This document shows, one piece after another, positions 1-7,052 of a stretch of 16,349 nt of DNA. The DNA is taken from positions 1 through 16,349 of the forward strand of contig NZ_JANCOC010000012.1 of the NCBI RefSeq assembly GCF_024294905.1. Direction: 5' to 3'. A model generated the notes under the pieces. It was not told the DNA's origin, did no database searches, and worked only from the letters and a program-made list of their open reading frames with translations. The first letter of the stretch is position 1. Each line of letters begins with the position of its first letter. Origin of the DNA: Rothia gullae. Lineage in GTDB: Bacteria > Actinomycetota > Actinomycetes > Actinomycetales > Micrococcaceae. A program made the translations under genes and the position numbers.

Positions 1-170
1 GGTAGGAGCCGGGGCAAAACCTGGCACCTGAAGCGGGGGTGGAGTTGAAATATGGCCCCCCCCCCGGGGCCGGTGGGCGCCCCGGGGGGCCTTTTGGTTT
101 TGTGTCACGGGGGCGGCGGCCGCGGGGGGCGGCGCGGGTGGGGGGGCGCACATCCCCAGGATTTTAGGTT
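1..170. other. G/C-homopolymer edge sequence without a recognisable gene
   Basis: This stretch is dominated by long runs of C and G (for example around 56-65 and 84-89) and has no open frame I can defend. It differs sharply from the balanced coding sequence that follows. In actinobacteria the carboxyltransferase gene (accD/pccB) usually sits just upstream of the epsilon subunit, but no end of such a gene can be read here. I suspect a low-quality contig end, since the far right edge looks the same. A genuine GC-rich terminator distorted by homopolymer errors is also possible. Confidence 0.5.
54..99 (+). terminator. Possible GC-rich terminator, sequence quality doubtful
   Basis: GGCCCCCC (54-61) can pair with GGGGGGCC (84-91), an inner GGGGC/GCCCC stem fits at 66-70/79-83, and TTTTGGTTT follows. 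The shape fits a rho-independent terminator for a gene ending left of the window. The homopolymer runs make the exact bases unreliable. Confidence 0.3.
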
Positions 171-188
171 TTCTAAGGAGGCGTGCCT

Positions 189-578
189 TTGGCAGGCTAC
201 AACCCGCTGAGTTATTTCTCATTCGGTAAAAAGAAGGATAGTTCGGAGGCTGCTGAGAGCCGCCAGCAGCTTGAGCGTAGCTCCGCACGTTCTTCTGCAC
301 ACGCAGATAGCTTATCCATCACCGCGAAGGATTCTGCTCAGTCTTCGGTAGATACTGACGCTGAGCAGGAGCCTCTGCTGAAGGTGGTTAAGGGCTCCCC
401 CACTGAGGAGGAGATTGCCGCCCTCACTGCTGTGGTTTCGATGATGCGGGCGAATGCCGCGCAGAAGGAGCAGAACTCGCTGGTGGGTGCTGCTTCGCGC
501 ATCCTGAACCGCGGTCAGCGTCTGGGTGCTTCGTTGCGTCCCGGTCCCGGTTCGTGGAGGCGCGCTCGCCCCATGTAG
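189..578 (+). CDS. accE: Acyl-CoA carboxylase epsilon subunit-like protein
   Basis: Small protein of 129 residues from TTG 189. The centre-to-end region has the hallmark of actinobacterial acyl-CoA carboxylase epsilon subunits: VVKGSPTEEEIAALTAVV (about residues 66-83), matching the family pattern V-x-G-x-P-T-x-E-E-x-A-A-L-x-x-V, then a basic tail with the usual late tryptophan (SWRRARPM). Epsilon subunits help hold the biotin-carrying alpha and carboxyltransferase beta subunits together. The N-terminal half is Ser/Ala-rich and probably disordered, and longer than in many homologues. Start: AAGGAGG at 175-181 sits 1-2 bases from GTG 183 but 7 bases from TTG 189, so TTG is preferred. The matching alpha subunit lies at the other end of the window. 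The beta subunit gene would be expected upstream, outside it. Confidence 0.75.
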   Translation: MAGYNPLSYFSFGKKKDSSEAAESRQQLERSSARSSAHADSLSITAKDSAQSSVDTDAEQEPLLKVVKGSPTEEEIAALTAVVSMMRANAAQKEQNSLVGAASRILNRGQRLGASLRPGPGSWRRARPM

Positions 579-601
579 CGTGGGCTGATAGCTCTGCTTC
601 T

Positions 602-648
602 TATATTCCCGTCACGCCGGTTGGTGTGGCGGGAATATATTGTTTTGC
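602..648 (+). terminator. Rho-independent terminator after accE
   Basis: A 17-bp stem (602-618 with 623-639, two G-T wobbles) closes a GGTT loop. The outer ten pairs TATATTCCCG/CGGGAATATA are perfect. The sequence TATTGTTTTG follows. It lies 24 bases after the accE stop and separates accE from the next gene. Confidence 0.85.
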
Positions 649-752
649 CTCAAATTCAAGATTTATATTGCGCTATTGAACATCTAATGCGCTGATTCTT
701 GCGGTTTTGTCATATTAGAAACGATAAAGCGATGATGATGCGTCCTGATGCT

Positions 753-768
753 ACGATGTATATATCGT
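753..768. promoter_or_regulatory. Inverted repeat before the Mrr-like gene, possible operator
   Basis: ACGAT-GTATAT-ATCGT is a 5-bp inverted repeat embedded in the A/T-rich TATATAT stretch just upstream of the Mrr-like gene, where a -10 element would be expected (TATATA at 759-764). A regulator bound here would cover the promoter. This is inference from position and symmetry only. Confidence 0.3.
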
Positions 769-785
769 CACATAAGTATTAATAA

Positions 786-1964
786 TTGGCAGGGACTATG
801 GCAAAGATGCTGAATAAAAACCATAGGCCCCCGCCGGATGTCTATATCGCGCTTCTGTTGCCAACGCTACGGCGCTTGTCGAAGACTGTGCCTCGCACCG
901 CCGCCTATGTTAGTGAGCAGTTGCGGCAGCAGACTAAGGCGTTGGGGTCAAAGAAGAACCTACCGGCTCTTGAATCCACTGATTTTGCGGTGGCTGTGCG
1001 AACCACCTTGAAAATCTTGGTGGCATTTCGTTATGCCCGGCTGATGCCTCGTATGACCCCATGGGAGAAGAGGAAGTACCTGCTCACTCCCCTGGGTGCC
1101 GAGCTGACCTGCACCCCGCATCTACACGGTTCGGTGCCGCCGCGTGTGGTGAACCAGGTGCAGGCGTTGTGTGCGCAGAGTTTGACGGCGAAGAGCATGA
1201 AGAAGCTGAAGAAGCAGGCGAACGCACTACTGGAGAATGCGCAGGAGGAGCATCATCTCATTTTTGGCGCTCCTGACACTGGTGCTCTTAATGCTCTGCC
1301 GCCTTTCTCAGACGCTGATCATGCTCAGTCGAACCCCGCTGCTTATGATGCAACCGATGCTGGCTACCCTATACCCGCCCTGAATTCCGCTGGGCCTGCG
1401 AATTCTTGGCCTGCTGGTCAGTCTCCGCTGGATATTATTTTGCGTGCCAGCGATTCGCCGGTGATTCACGCTCAGGCCGAGTTTGCGGAGCATTTTACGC
1501 AGGATTTGATTCAGCATATTCACGCGGTGACTCCGGAATATTTTGAGCAGATTGTTGCCGATATTTTTACGGCTCTCGGTTTTAGTACCGAGGTAACCGG
1601 CGGTGCTGACGATAAGGGTGTTGACGTTATTGCCCGCTATTCTGATGGCCTGGATTTCGCGCCGATCTATATTCAGGTGAAGCATTATTGCGGAACCATG
1701 AAGGTCACCCCCAATGAGGTTCAGAAGCTTGCCGGTGCGGTACTTTTACACGGCGGTTTGCAGGGTGTTTTGGTGACCTGCGGTGCTTTTGCGCATCCGG
1801 TGCCTGAGTATTTGCAGGGCTTGCCGGGCGCACGCAATATTGCTCTGGTTGATCAGCACCACTTGGTGGAGCTGATGATTCGCCATCGTGTGGGTGTGCT
1901 TGATGGTGAGGGCGAGTGCGGTTATCACATTGATGAGGAGTATTTTGCTCGCGGCTTCGGGTAA
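786..1964 (+). CDS. Mrr-type restriction endonuclease-like protein
   Basis: Protein of 392 residues from TTG 786. ATG 798 and ATG 807 are alternatives, and none has a well-spaced ribosome site. The N-terminal ~110 residues (DVYIALLLPTLRRLS to YLLTPLGAEL) look like the winged-helix Mrr_N domain that reads DNA. Residues ~245-375 form an Mrr-type PD-(D/E)xK nuclease domain: E251/E254 in the first helix (PEYFEQIVADIF), D280 in KGVDVIAR, and Q297-V298-K299 in YIQVKHY, the QxK variant typical of Mrr. All expected catalytic residues are present. The middle (~165-215) is a low-complexity linker. Mrr proteins are type IV-like nucleases that cut modified DNA, so a phage-defence role is likely but unproven. 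The large gene downstream ends in a related but degenerate domain. Flanking DNA is visibly richer in A/T than the housekeeping genes, which fits an acquired gene. Confidence 0.8.
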   Translation: MAGTMAKMLNKNHRPPPDVYIALLLPTLRRLSKTVPRTAAYVSEQLRQQTKALGSKKNLPALESTDFAVAVRTTLKILVAFRYARLMPRMTPWEKRKYLLTPLGAELTCTPHLHGSVPPRVVNQVQALCAQSLTAKSMKKLKKQANALLENAQEEHHLIFGAPDTGALNALPPFSDADHAQSNPAAYDATDAGYPIPALNSAGPANSWPAGQSPLDIILRASDSPVIHAQAEFAEHFTQDLIQHIHAVTPEYFEQIVADIFTALGFSTEVTGGADDKGVDVIARYSDGLDFAPIYIQVKHYCGTMKVTPNEVQKLAGAVLLHGGLQGVLVTCGAFAHPVPEYLQGLPGARNIALVDQHHLVELMIRHRVGVLDGEGECGYHIDEEYFARGFG

Positions 1965-2072
1965 CCGGGGAGGCTTGGGGTAAGTATTTCCCTCTGGTTG
2001 TCTCCGTTCTTCGCGCATTTCCTACGTCATTTCACTTAATGTATTTTCACTTTTCCTTGAGGATATTTTTCA

Positions 2073-2123
2073 TGTATCGGCTGGTTTTAGAAATCTAGGT
2101 TATTTCTTGAACCAGCCGATACA
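2073..2123. repeat. Long near-perfect inverted repeat (hairpin)
   Basis: TGTATCGGCTGGTT (2073-2086) and AACCAGCCGATACA (2110-2123) are exact inverted repeats of 14 bp. After one G-T pair (2087/2109) and one mismatch (2088/2108), AGAAAT (2089-2094) pairs with ATTTCT (2102-2107), leaving a 7-base loop. The stem thus spans about 22 positions with one mismatch. No T-run follows on either strand, which argues against a standard terminator. Confidence 0.85.
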
Positions 2124-2132
2124 ATGAGAGGG

Positions 2133-2157
2133 TAATGCGTTATATACGCTCGCATTA
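2133..2157. repeat. Short inverted repeat
   Basis: TAATGCG (2133-2139) and CGCATTA (2151-2157) are exact 7-bp inverted repeats around an 11-base centre. It lies ten bases after the long hairpin at 2073-2123. Confidence 0.6.
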
Positions 2158-2163
2158 TTTCAC

Positions 2164-2197
2164 GAAGTGTATATACCCATGACGGTATAAGCACTTC
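2164..2197. repeat. Hairpin with two 6-bp stems
   Basis: GAAGTG (2164-2169) pairs with CACTTC (2192-2197). After a 2x2 internal loop, TATACC (2172-2177) pairs with GGTATA (2184-2189) around the loop CATGAC. Confidence 0.6.
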
Positions 2198-2243
2198 ACC
2201 ATAATTTATAGCGTTCTTTCTGAAGTGTTCGTCATAGAAGACG

Positions 2244-2296
2244 GTACGTGAGCGGAACGGGCTGAGAAATCTGCCTTCCCGTTTCTCTTCACGTAC
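2244..2296. repeat. Hairpin with 8-bp and 6-bp stems
   Basis: GTACGTGA (2244-2251) pairs exactly with TCACGTAC (2289-2296). Inside it AACGGG (2256-2261) pairs with CCCGTT (2278-2283). The right arm overlaps the first copy of the TTCTCTTCACG direct repeat. Confidence 0.6.
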
Positions 2297-2336
2297 TTCT
2301 CTTCACGAGGGGTTGCCAAAGTGGGTTACCAAAGTG
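2283..2336. repeat. Two sets of short direct repeats
   Basis: TTCTCTTCACG occurs exactly at 2283-2293 and 2297-2307, a 14-bp period. Directly after comes a head-to-tail pair of 13-mers, GGTTGCCAAAGTG (2311-2323) and GGTTACCAAAGTG (2324-2336), with one mismatch. Such closely spaced iterons resemble protein-binding arrays upstream of a gene. Confidence 0.7.
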
Positions 2337-2451
2337 TCGACCCAAAAATAAAGATGGTGTCGCCCAGTATTGTGTGAATATTTTCCCGCTTGAATGACTG
2401 CACTTTATGAAGAATGTCCGCACGATAATAACACCAGATAAGGAGCCCGGC

Positions 2452-4932
2452 GTGGCTTTTGTGAATAAAACAATGCTCCATATCGACCATTCCGAATTGC
2501 ACTCTCTGCAGCAGGAAACCTCATGGGAGGCCCTACCCGAGGAAGCACGCGCTCTCAGCGTTGCGGCGGCTTTCTCCCTGCTCCGCCATTTTGAGCGCGC
2601 TCAGGACCGTGGCGAGAAGGTTTTCTTCCCCGACATGTACACCCCCGTAGGTGTGGATCTGGGTTTCAACATGACTCAGCGTTTCATTGCGGTCGGTGAC
2701 AATGTTCTCTTCCGTGAGGCACTCAATAAGCTGATTGCGGCGCTGGTCAACGCTGACTATCTTGAGGTGTCCCTCAGCCAGCTACATCCGGGCAACCTGC
2801 GCTACACCCTCAGCGAGGCTGGCCGTGAACTTTTGGGCACCCCGAAGGAACAGCAGGGGCAGGCTCTTCTGCCGGTTCTGCCCCTCCTCAGTGGCGTGTA
2901 CCTCTACTACCTGAAGCATTTCTACCCGGCTCTGCTCTCGCACATTACGGTGCGTGAGCTTCTGCCCATCGTCCTGAGTGTTACCCCGGCCTACCCCGCG
3001 GCGGCTCCCGTAAAGATTCGTGAGCTGGTGCTGCGCGAGTGCGGTTTTGTGCAGGGCTGGTACGGCCTGTCGTACCTGGAGCAGCGCATTGTTGAGCCGG
3101 TGATTGCTCAGGCGCTGAGCCTGCTGACTCGTGAGGGCTACCTGCGCACCAAGACAATCCACGAGCACACGGATTCTCCGCTGACTCTGTACTCGCTGTC
3201 GCTTTCGGCGAAGGAACTGGTGGCACGCCACGAGGAAACCGGTGTGCCAGCGAGCGAGCTAAGCTCCGTGCTGGCCCTGGTGAAGGATGAGGGCGCCTCC
3301 ATTACGGCTGAGGATCTTGCCGCAACTGATGCTCTACTGACTCATATGGGCATTCTTCTGCTCGGCACCCTCAACGACCACGGCGCCGATGTGGAGCTGA
3401 GCCTTCCGAGCCTGGAGCAGGTCTTTGACCGCAACGAGCGTATTCAGCATGCGTCCTCGAACCCCTATTTTGTGCAGATTGACGCGCAGGATTACCTCTA
3501 CGATGTGCTGATTGCCCACCACTACCTCTCCGAGCGTGAGACCGTCTACTCGTTGGGTTCTGCTTTCGCGCCGGCTCTGGCACAGATGGTTGAGCCGAGT
3601 GTTCAGAAGCTGGTGGCTTCGGCTCTGCTGGATCCTGCGGCGGTGGATGCTCTGCCGTACCCGCATCAGCTGCTGCATCCAATTCTGAAGATTGTTGAGG
3701 AGAACCCGCGTATCTCCTACTACGACATTTACGATGAGTTGAAGCTCGCCTTGGATATCCCGTACCTGCAGGGTGAGGTCGCTCCGCACCGTTATAAGCT
3801 GACCCCGCGTCTGCGTAACCGCTATTCGGTGGCGATGCACGTGCTCAAGGGCAAACGCTACCTGAACGCTCTGCGTGAGGGTACGGGTCGTACCTCCCGC
3901 AAGAACCCGGAGCGTTACGAGCTGAGCGAGGCGGGTAAGGAGCTGCTCAAGCGTTTCCCGGAGGGTGCTCCGGAGGCGGTGACCGCCCGCATGGCGCCGC
4001 TGCCGCCGCAGTCGCTCAAGCACAAGCTGCCTCAGGATATTGTGGCTGAGTTGCAGGCTCGTGAGGAGGCTCTTCAGGCTGCTAAGGAGGCGCGCGCGGC
4101 GGAGCGTCAGGCTCGCCTGGCGGCTCGTGAGGGTGCTTCGCGTGAGCCGTTGGCTCCGGTACCGGGTACTTCTCCGGCGTTGTTGGCGCGTCCGGCTGGT
4201 TCACCGGTGGCAACTATTGCCCAGCCGGCTACTACCCAGGCACCCGCTGAGGGTCTGGCGGCGGTCGCTGAGGCTACCGCCAAGTCTGCTGTACCCGTTC
4301 CTGCTGTTTCTGTGCCCACTTCTACTGTTTCTGCGCCCGTTGCAGCTCCCGTTCAGCCGGTTGTTTCCGCTCCCGTTGTTTCGGCCGCTGAGCCTTCGAC
4401 CGCGCTGCAGGTGGCTGCCACTCAGGTGCGTGAGGCCCTGAAGCGTTACCGTCAGGTCTTCCGCCGCGAGGCGCTGGCTCCGGCGCTGGCTCAGGTATCT
4501 GAGGCGCGTTTCCGTAGCATTGGTTTCGATCTGTTCCTGATGCGCGGCTACACGGTAGAGGCTCTGGAGGCTCAGGGCGTGGACGGCGTGGCAACCCCCG
4601 CCACCGGCGAAAAAGAACGCGCATTCTACGTGCGTACTCTGCGCCCGGTAGCTGGCGGTGTTCTGTCCGCAAGCGTTCAGCCGCAGGATATTACCGCGTT
4701 CTTCCTTGCGATTCACGCCCGCGGCGGTCAGCTCGGCACCTTCATCACGAACGCACCGTTCAGCGATGAGGCGTACGACGAGTTCATCCGCTGCTCGACC
4801 AAGTACCCGAACATTCTGGTGGATTTGGTCTCCGGCGATGAGCTACAGGACCGCCTCATTGCCCACCGCCTCGGTGTGGTCGAGGACACGAACGGCCTGT
4901 TGGAACTCAACGGCGAATACTTCGCCAGCTAG
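2452..4932 (+). CDS. Large multi-winged-helix protein with degenerate Mrr-like C-terminal domain
   Basis: Start GTG 2452 (826 residues) is preferred because AAGGAG at 2440-2445 lies 6 bases upstream. ATG 2407 would add 15 residues but has no ribosome site. The N-terminal ~500 residues contain about four similar modules resembling winged-helix Mrr_N domains, two of which end in very similar segments: YTLSEAGRELL (from 118) and YELSEAGKELL (from 489). YSLSLSAKELV (from 247) and YSLGSAFAPAL (from ~366) are weaker versions. A charged helix (~514-560) and an Ala/Pro/Val linker (~560-650) follow. Residues ~680-826 align by eye with the nuclease domain of the upstream gene: GVDGVATP keeps the Asp (D711), but the QxK strand reads FYVRTLRP (725-732), losing Gln and Lys. 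The tail (HRLGV...GEYFAS) also resembles that gene's tail (HRVGV...EEYFARGFG). Likely a DNA-binding, catalytically impaired Mrr relative. Exact function unknown. Confidence 0.75.
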   Translation: MAFVNKTMLHIDHSELHSLQQETSWEALPEEARALSVAAAFSLLRHFERAQDRGEKVFFPDMYTPVGVDLGFNMTQRFIAVGDNVLFREALNKLIAALVNADYLEVSLSQLHPGNLRYTLSEAGRELLGTPKEQQGQALLPVLPLLSGVYLYYLKHFYPALLSHITVRELLPIVLSVTPAYPAAAPVKIRELVLRECGFVQGWYGLSYLEQRIVEPVIAQALSLLTREGYLRTKTIHEHTDSPLTLYSLSLSAKELVARHEETGVPASELSSVLALVKDEGASITAEDLAATDALLTHMGILLLGTLNDHGADVELSLPSLEQVFDRNERIQHASSNPYFVQIDAQDYLYDVLIAHHYLSERETVYSLGSAFAPALAQMVEPSVQKLVASALLDPAAVDALPYPHQLLHPILKIVEENPRISYYDIYDELKLALDIPYLQGEVAPHRYKLTPRLRNRYSVAMHVLKGKRYLNALREGTGRTSRKNPERYELSEAGKELLKRFPEGAPEAVTARMAPLPPQSLKHKLPQDIVAELQAREEALQAAKEARAAERQARLAAREGASREPLAPVPGTSPALLARPAGSPVATIAQPATTQAPAEGLAAVAEATAKSAVPVPAVSVPTSTVSAPVAAPVQPVVSAPVVSAAEPSTALQVAATQVREALKRYRQVFRREALAPALAQVSEARFRSIGFDLFLMRGYTVEALEAQGVDGVATPATGEKERAFYVRTLRPVAGGVLSASVQPQDITAFFLAIHARGGQLGTFITNAPFSDEAYDEFIRCSTKYPNILVDLVSGDELQDRLIAHRLGVVEDTNGLLELNGEYFAS

Positions 4933-4950
4933 CAGCTTGTAGCCATCTTG

Positions 4951-5006
4951 AAGGCGCCCCGGTCTTCCCTCTCCTACCCGTTCAGGAAGGAAAGCCGGGG
5001 CGTTTT
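4951..5006 (+). terminator. Rho-independent terminator after the large Mrr-like gene
   Basis: CGCCCCGG (4955-4962) pairs with CCGGGGCG (4995-5002), followed by TTTT. AAGG before the left arm can extend the stem to 12 bp. The long loop can form an extra CTTCC/GGAAG stem. Confidence 0.8.
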
Positions 5007-5034
5007 CACGCCTGAGCCCCGGTGAGTTGTCCAC

Positions 5035-5089
5035 ACGTGAGCTGTTTTCCTCACGTTCGGTGCTACTCAAACCGTAATGTTGCCGGTTT
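5035..5089. promoter_or_regulatory. Two inverted repeats upstream of the DUF885 gene
   Basis: ACGTGAG (5035-5041) pairs with CTCACGT (5050-5056), and AAACCG (5069-5074) pairs with CGGTTT (5084-5089). Both lie between the preceding terminator and the putative promoter, so they could be regulator sites. No known binding motif is recognised. Confidence 0.3.
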
Positions 5090-5117
5090 AAGCGACCCAT
5101 ATCACCGAAAATCGTGG

Positions 5118-5150
5118 TTGAAGGCACACCCCTGGGTTAGGATATGAACA
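5118..5150 (+). promoter_or_regulatory. Putative promoter giving a leaderless DUF885 mRNA
   Basis: TAGGAT (5138-5143) fits an actinobacterial -10 box and ends 6 bases before ATG 5150, where transcription would start. TTGAAG (5118-5123) resembles a -35 box, but its 14-bp spacing is short. The same TAGGA bases could instead act as a weak ribosome site for ATG 5150. Confidence 0.4.
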
Positions 5151-6910
5151 TGAGCACTTACCAGGAACTTCCCAGCATCTACCGATTGAAGCGCTCGCTG
5201 ACCGACGTCGATCAGATTGCTAACGAATATTTTGAAAAGGTTCTCGACCTGAACCCCGTCCATGCGACCGAGCTTGGTCGCAAAGGCGTAGAGACTCTGT
5301 ACCCCGACTACTCGCCCGCCGGCGAGAAGGCTTTTACCCGCCTTGCGAAGAAGACTTTGAAGAAGGTCAATAACGTCCTGCCTATTGATGACGTTGACCT
5401 GGTCACTCTGGATGCTCTGCAGGAGCGCCTGAGCCTGTACCGCAAGCAGCACAAGGCTGGCTTTGGTGGCTGGCAGATGAACAATATTGCCTCCGTCCCG
5501 CAGGAAGTGCGTTCGGTCTTCGACCTGATGAAACGCAACACCCAGCAGGACTGGGAGCACATTATCGGTCGTATGCACCGCGTGACCGAGGCGCTGGAGG
5601 GCTACATCCAGACTCTTGAGGCGGCTCGTGAAGAGGGAAAGGTCGCCCCGCGCCGCCAGGTGGATATTGTCATAGAGCAGACCGCCGCATACTACGCTCC
5701 CGGTGGTTTCTTTGACGAGCTTGCCACTGAGGTCGCCGAGGCTGTCCCCTCGCTGAAGGATGAGGCTACCGCAGGTGCCCAGGCTGCGAAGGAAGGCTAC
5801 CGCCGCCTCAACAGCTACCTGGTGGAGAAGCTGCAACCGGTCGCTCCCTCCCGCGACGCTGTGGGCCGTAAGGCGTACAGCCTGCACTCCCGTTCGTTCC
5901 TGGGTACCACCATTGACCTGGACGAAACCTACGCCTGGGGCGTGAAGGAGCTGGAGAGCATTATCGCTCGTCAGCGTGAGGTTGCCGAGGAGATTGAGCC
6001 GGGCGCAAGCGTTGAGCGTGCGAAGCAGTTGCTCGATGAAGATCCGGCACGTCAGCTGCACGGCACCGATGAGCTGAAGACTTGGATGCAGAAGCTCGCT
6101 GACGCCGCGGTGGAGAACCTGGCGGGTAGCCACTTTGAAATTGGCGGCCCCATGCGCCGCATTGAATGCTGCATTGCACCCACGAACGAGGGCGGTATTT
6201 ACTACACCGGCCCCTCCCCCGATTTCTCGCGTCCGGGCCGCATGTGGTGGTCGGTTCCCGAAGGTGAGGACACGTTCACTACCTGGCGTGAAACCTCCAC
6301 CGTGTACCACGAGGGCGTTCCGGGTCATCACCTGCAGATTGCTATTGCTACGGCCCTGCAGGGCACCATGAACTCCTGGCGCACGAACATGCTGTGGGTT
6401 TCCGGTCACGGTGAGGGCTGGGCGCTGTACGCCGAGCGCCTCATGGAGGAACTGGGCTACCTGAAGGATCCGGGTGACCGCATGGGCATGCTGAACGCTC
6501 AGCGTATGCGCGCCGCCCGCGTGGTCTTCGATATTGGTGTTCACTGCGAGATGCAGATTCCCGCGGAGTGGGCTGAGCAGCTGGACGTTGAGCCGGGCAC
6601 CATCTGGACTTCTGATCTGGGTTACGAGTTCTTGAAGCTGAACCTGGACGAGTCCGAGGGTCACCTGCGTTTCGAGTTCCTGCGTTACCTGGGTTGGCCG
6701 GGTCAGGCGCCGAGCTACAAGATTGGCGAGCGCCTCTGGCTGGAGCTGCGCGACCAGGCTCTGCGCCGCGGCGATGACATGCGGGCGTTCCATACGCGTG
6801 CGCTTCTGCTCGGTTCGGTGGGTCTGGATACTCTGCGCCGCGCCCTGACCGATGAGATGATGCTTCCTCTGGATACTGAGGATGACGACGATGAGGACGA
6901 TGACGAGTAG
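5150..6910 (+). CDS. DUF885 family putative metallopeptidase
   Basis: Protein of 586 residues from ATG 5150 (588 from ATG 5144). 5150 is favoured because the TTAGGA motif and a possible leaderless start both suit it. It has the signature of the DUF885 family: HEGVPGHH (387-394), a variant of the HExxH zinc site, and a downstream EGWALYAERL segment (E422) likely to give the third zinc ligand. Length is normal for the family. No signal peptide or membrane segment is seen, so it is probably cytoplasmic. Members are thought to be peptidases, but substrates are mostly unknown. The C-terminus ends in an acidic tail of about a dozen Asp/Glu residues, outside the catalytic core. The gene stands alone, bounded by strong terminators on both sides. 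The family call is firm, the enzymatic role inferred. Confidence 0.85.
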   Translation: MSTYQELPSIYRLKRSLTDVDQIANEYFEKVLDLNPVHATELGRKGVETLYPDYSPAGEKAFTRLAKKTLKKVNNVLPIDDVDLVTLDALQERLSLYRKQHKAGFGGWQMNNIASVPQEVRSVFDLMKRNTQQDWEHIIGRMHRVTEALEGYIQTLEAAREEGKVAPRRQVDIVIEQTAAYYAPGGFFDELATEVAEAVPSLKDEATAGAQAAKEGYRRLNSYLVEKLQPVAPSRDAVGRKAYSLHSRSFLGTTIDLDETYAWGVKELESIIARQREVAEEIEPGASVERAKQLLDEDPARQLHGTDELKTWMQKLADAAVENLAGSHFEIGGPMRRIECCIAPTNEGGIYYTGPSPDFSRPGRMWWSVPEGEDTFTTWRETSTVYHEGVPGHHLQIAIATALQGTMNSWRTNMLWVSGHGEGWALYAERLMEELGYLKDPGDRMGMLNAQRMRAARVVFDIGVHCEMQIPAEWAEQLDVEPGTIWTSDLGYEFLKLNLDESEGHLRFEFLRYLGWPGQAPSYKIGERLWLELRDQALRRGDDMRAFHTRALLLGSVGLDTLRRALTDEMMLPLDTEDDDDEDDDE

Positions 6911-6988
6911 CCTCTAGTCTGCTCGCTCCTCGTTGAGTGAATCTCTGGAGCCTCTGAACTAGAGTCTTGAGAATAGGAACTCTATAGA

Positions 6989-7037
6989 CGAAGCCCCCGC
7001 TTCAGCTTTGACTGAGGCGGGGGCTTCGCTGTGTTTT
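6989..7037 (+). terminator. Strong rho-independent terminator after the DUF885 gene
   Basis: CGAAGCCCCCGC (6989-7000) pairs perfectly with GCGGGGGCTTCG (7017-7028), and TTCAG/CTGAG extends the stem to 17 bp around the loop CTTTGA. CTGTGTTTTC follows. It may also act on transcripts arriving from the minus-strand gene at 7101. Confidence 0.9.
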
Positions 7038-7052
7038 CGTGTCGTCTGAAGG

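Larger units (their letters stand above)
1965..2451. other. Structured A/T-richer intergenic region between the two Mrr-fold genes
   Basis: No credible open frame is seen on either strand. The region instead holds four consecutive hairpins (2073-2123, 2133-2157, 2164-2197, 2244-2296) and two sets of short direct repeats (2283-2307 and 2311-2336), listed separately. No U-tract follows the hairpins, so ordinary termination does not explain them. A regulatory leader, a small structured RNA, a protein-binding array or the scar of a small mobile element are all possible. Confidence 0.6.

Noticed and set aside
2073..2123. Rho-independent terminator for the Mrr-like gene
   Set aside because: The stem is long enough, but no T-run follows on either strand and it lies over 100 bases past the stop.
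2073..2336. CRISPR array or insertion sequence
   Set aside because: The repeats differ in type and length with no spacer pattern, and there is no transposase or cas gene. A tiny non-autonomous element remains possible but unsupported.
4040..4441. 133-codon plus-strand frame inside the large Mrr-like gene
   Set aside because: Arg/Leu-only composition is typical of an out-of-frame reading of the Ala/Pro-rich linker.
5102..6793. 563-codon minus-strand open frame
   Set aside because: It lies antisense to the DUF885 gene, which has clear family motifs. Its translation has no recognisable domain and the composition expected of a shadow frame in GC-rich DNA.
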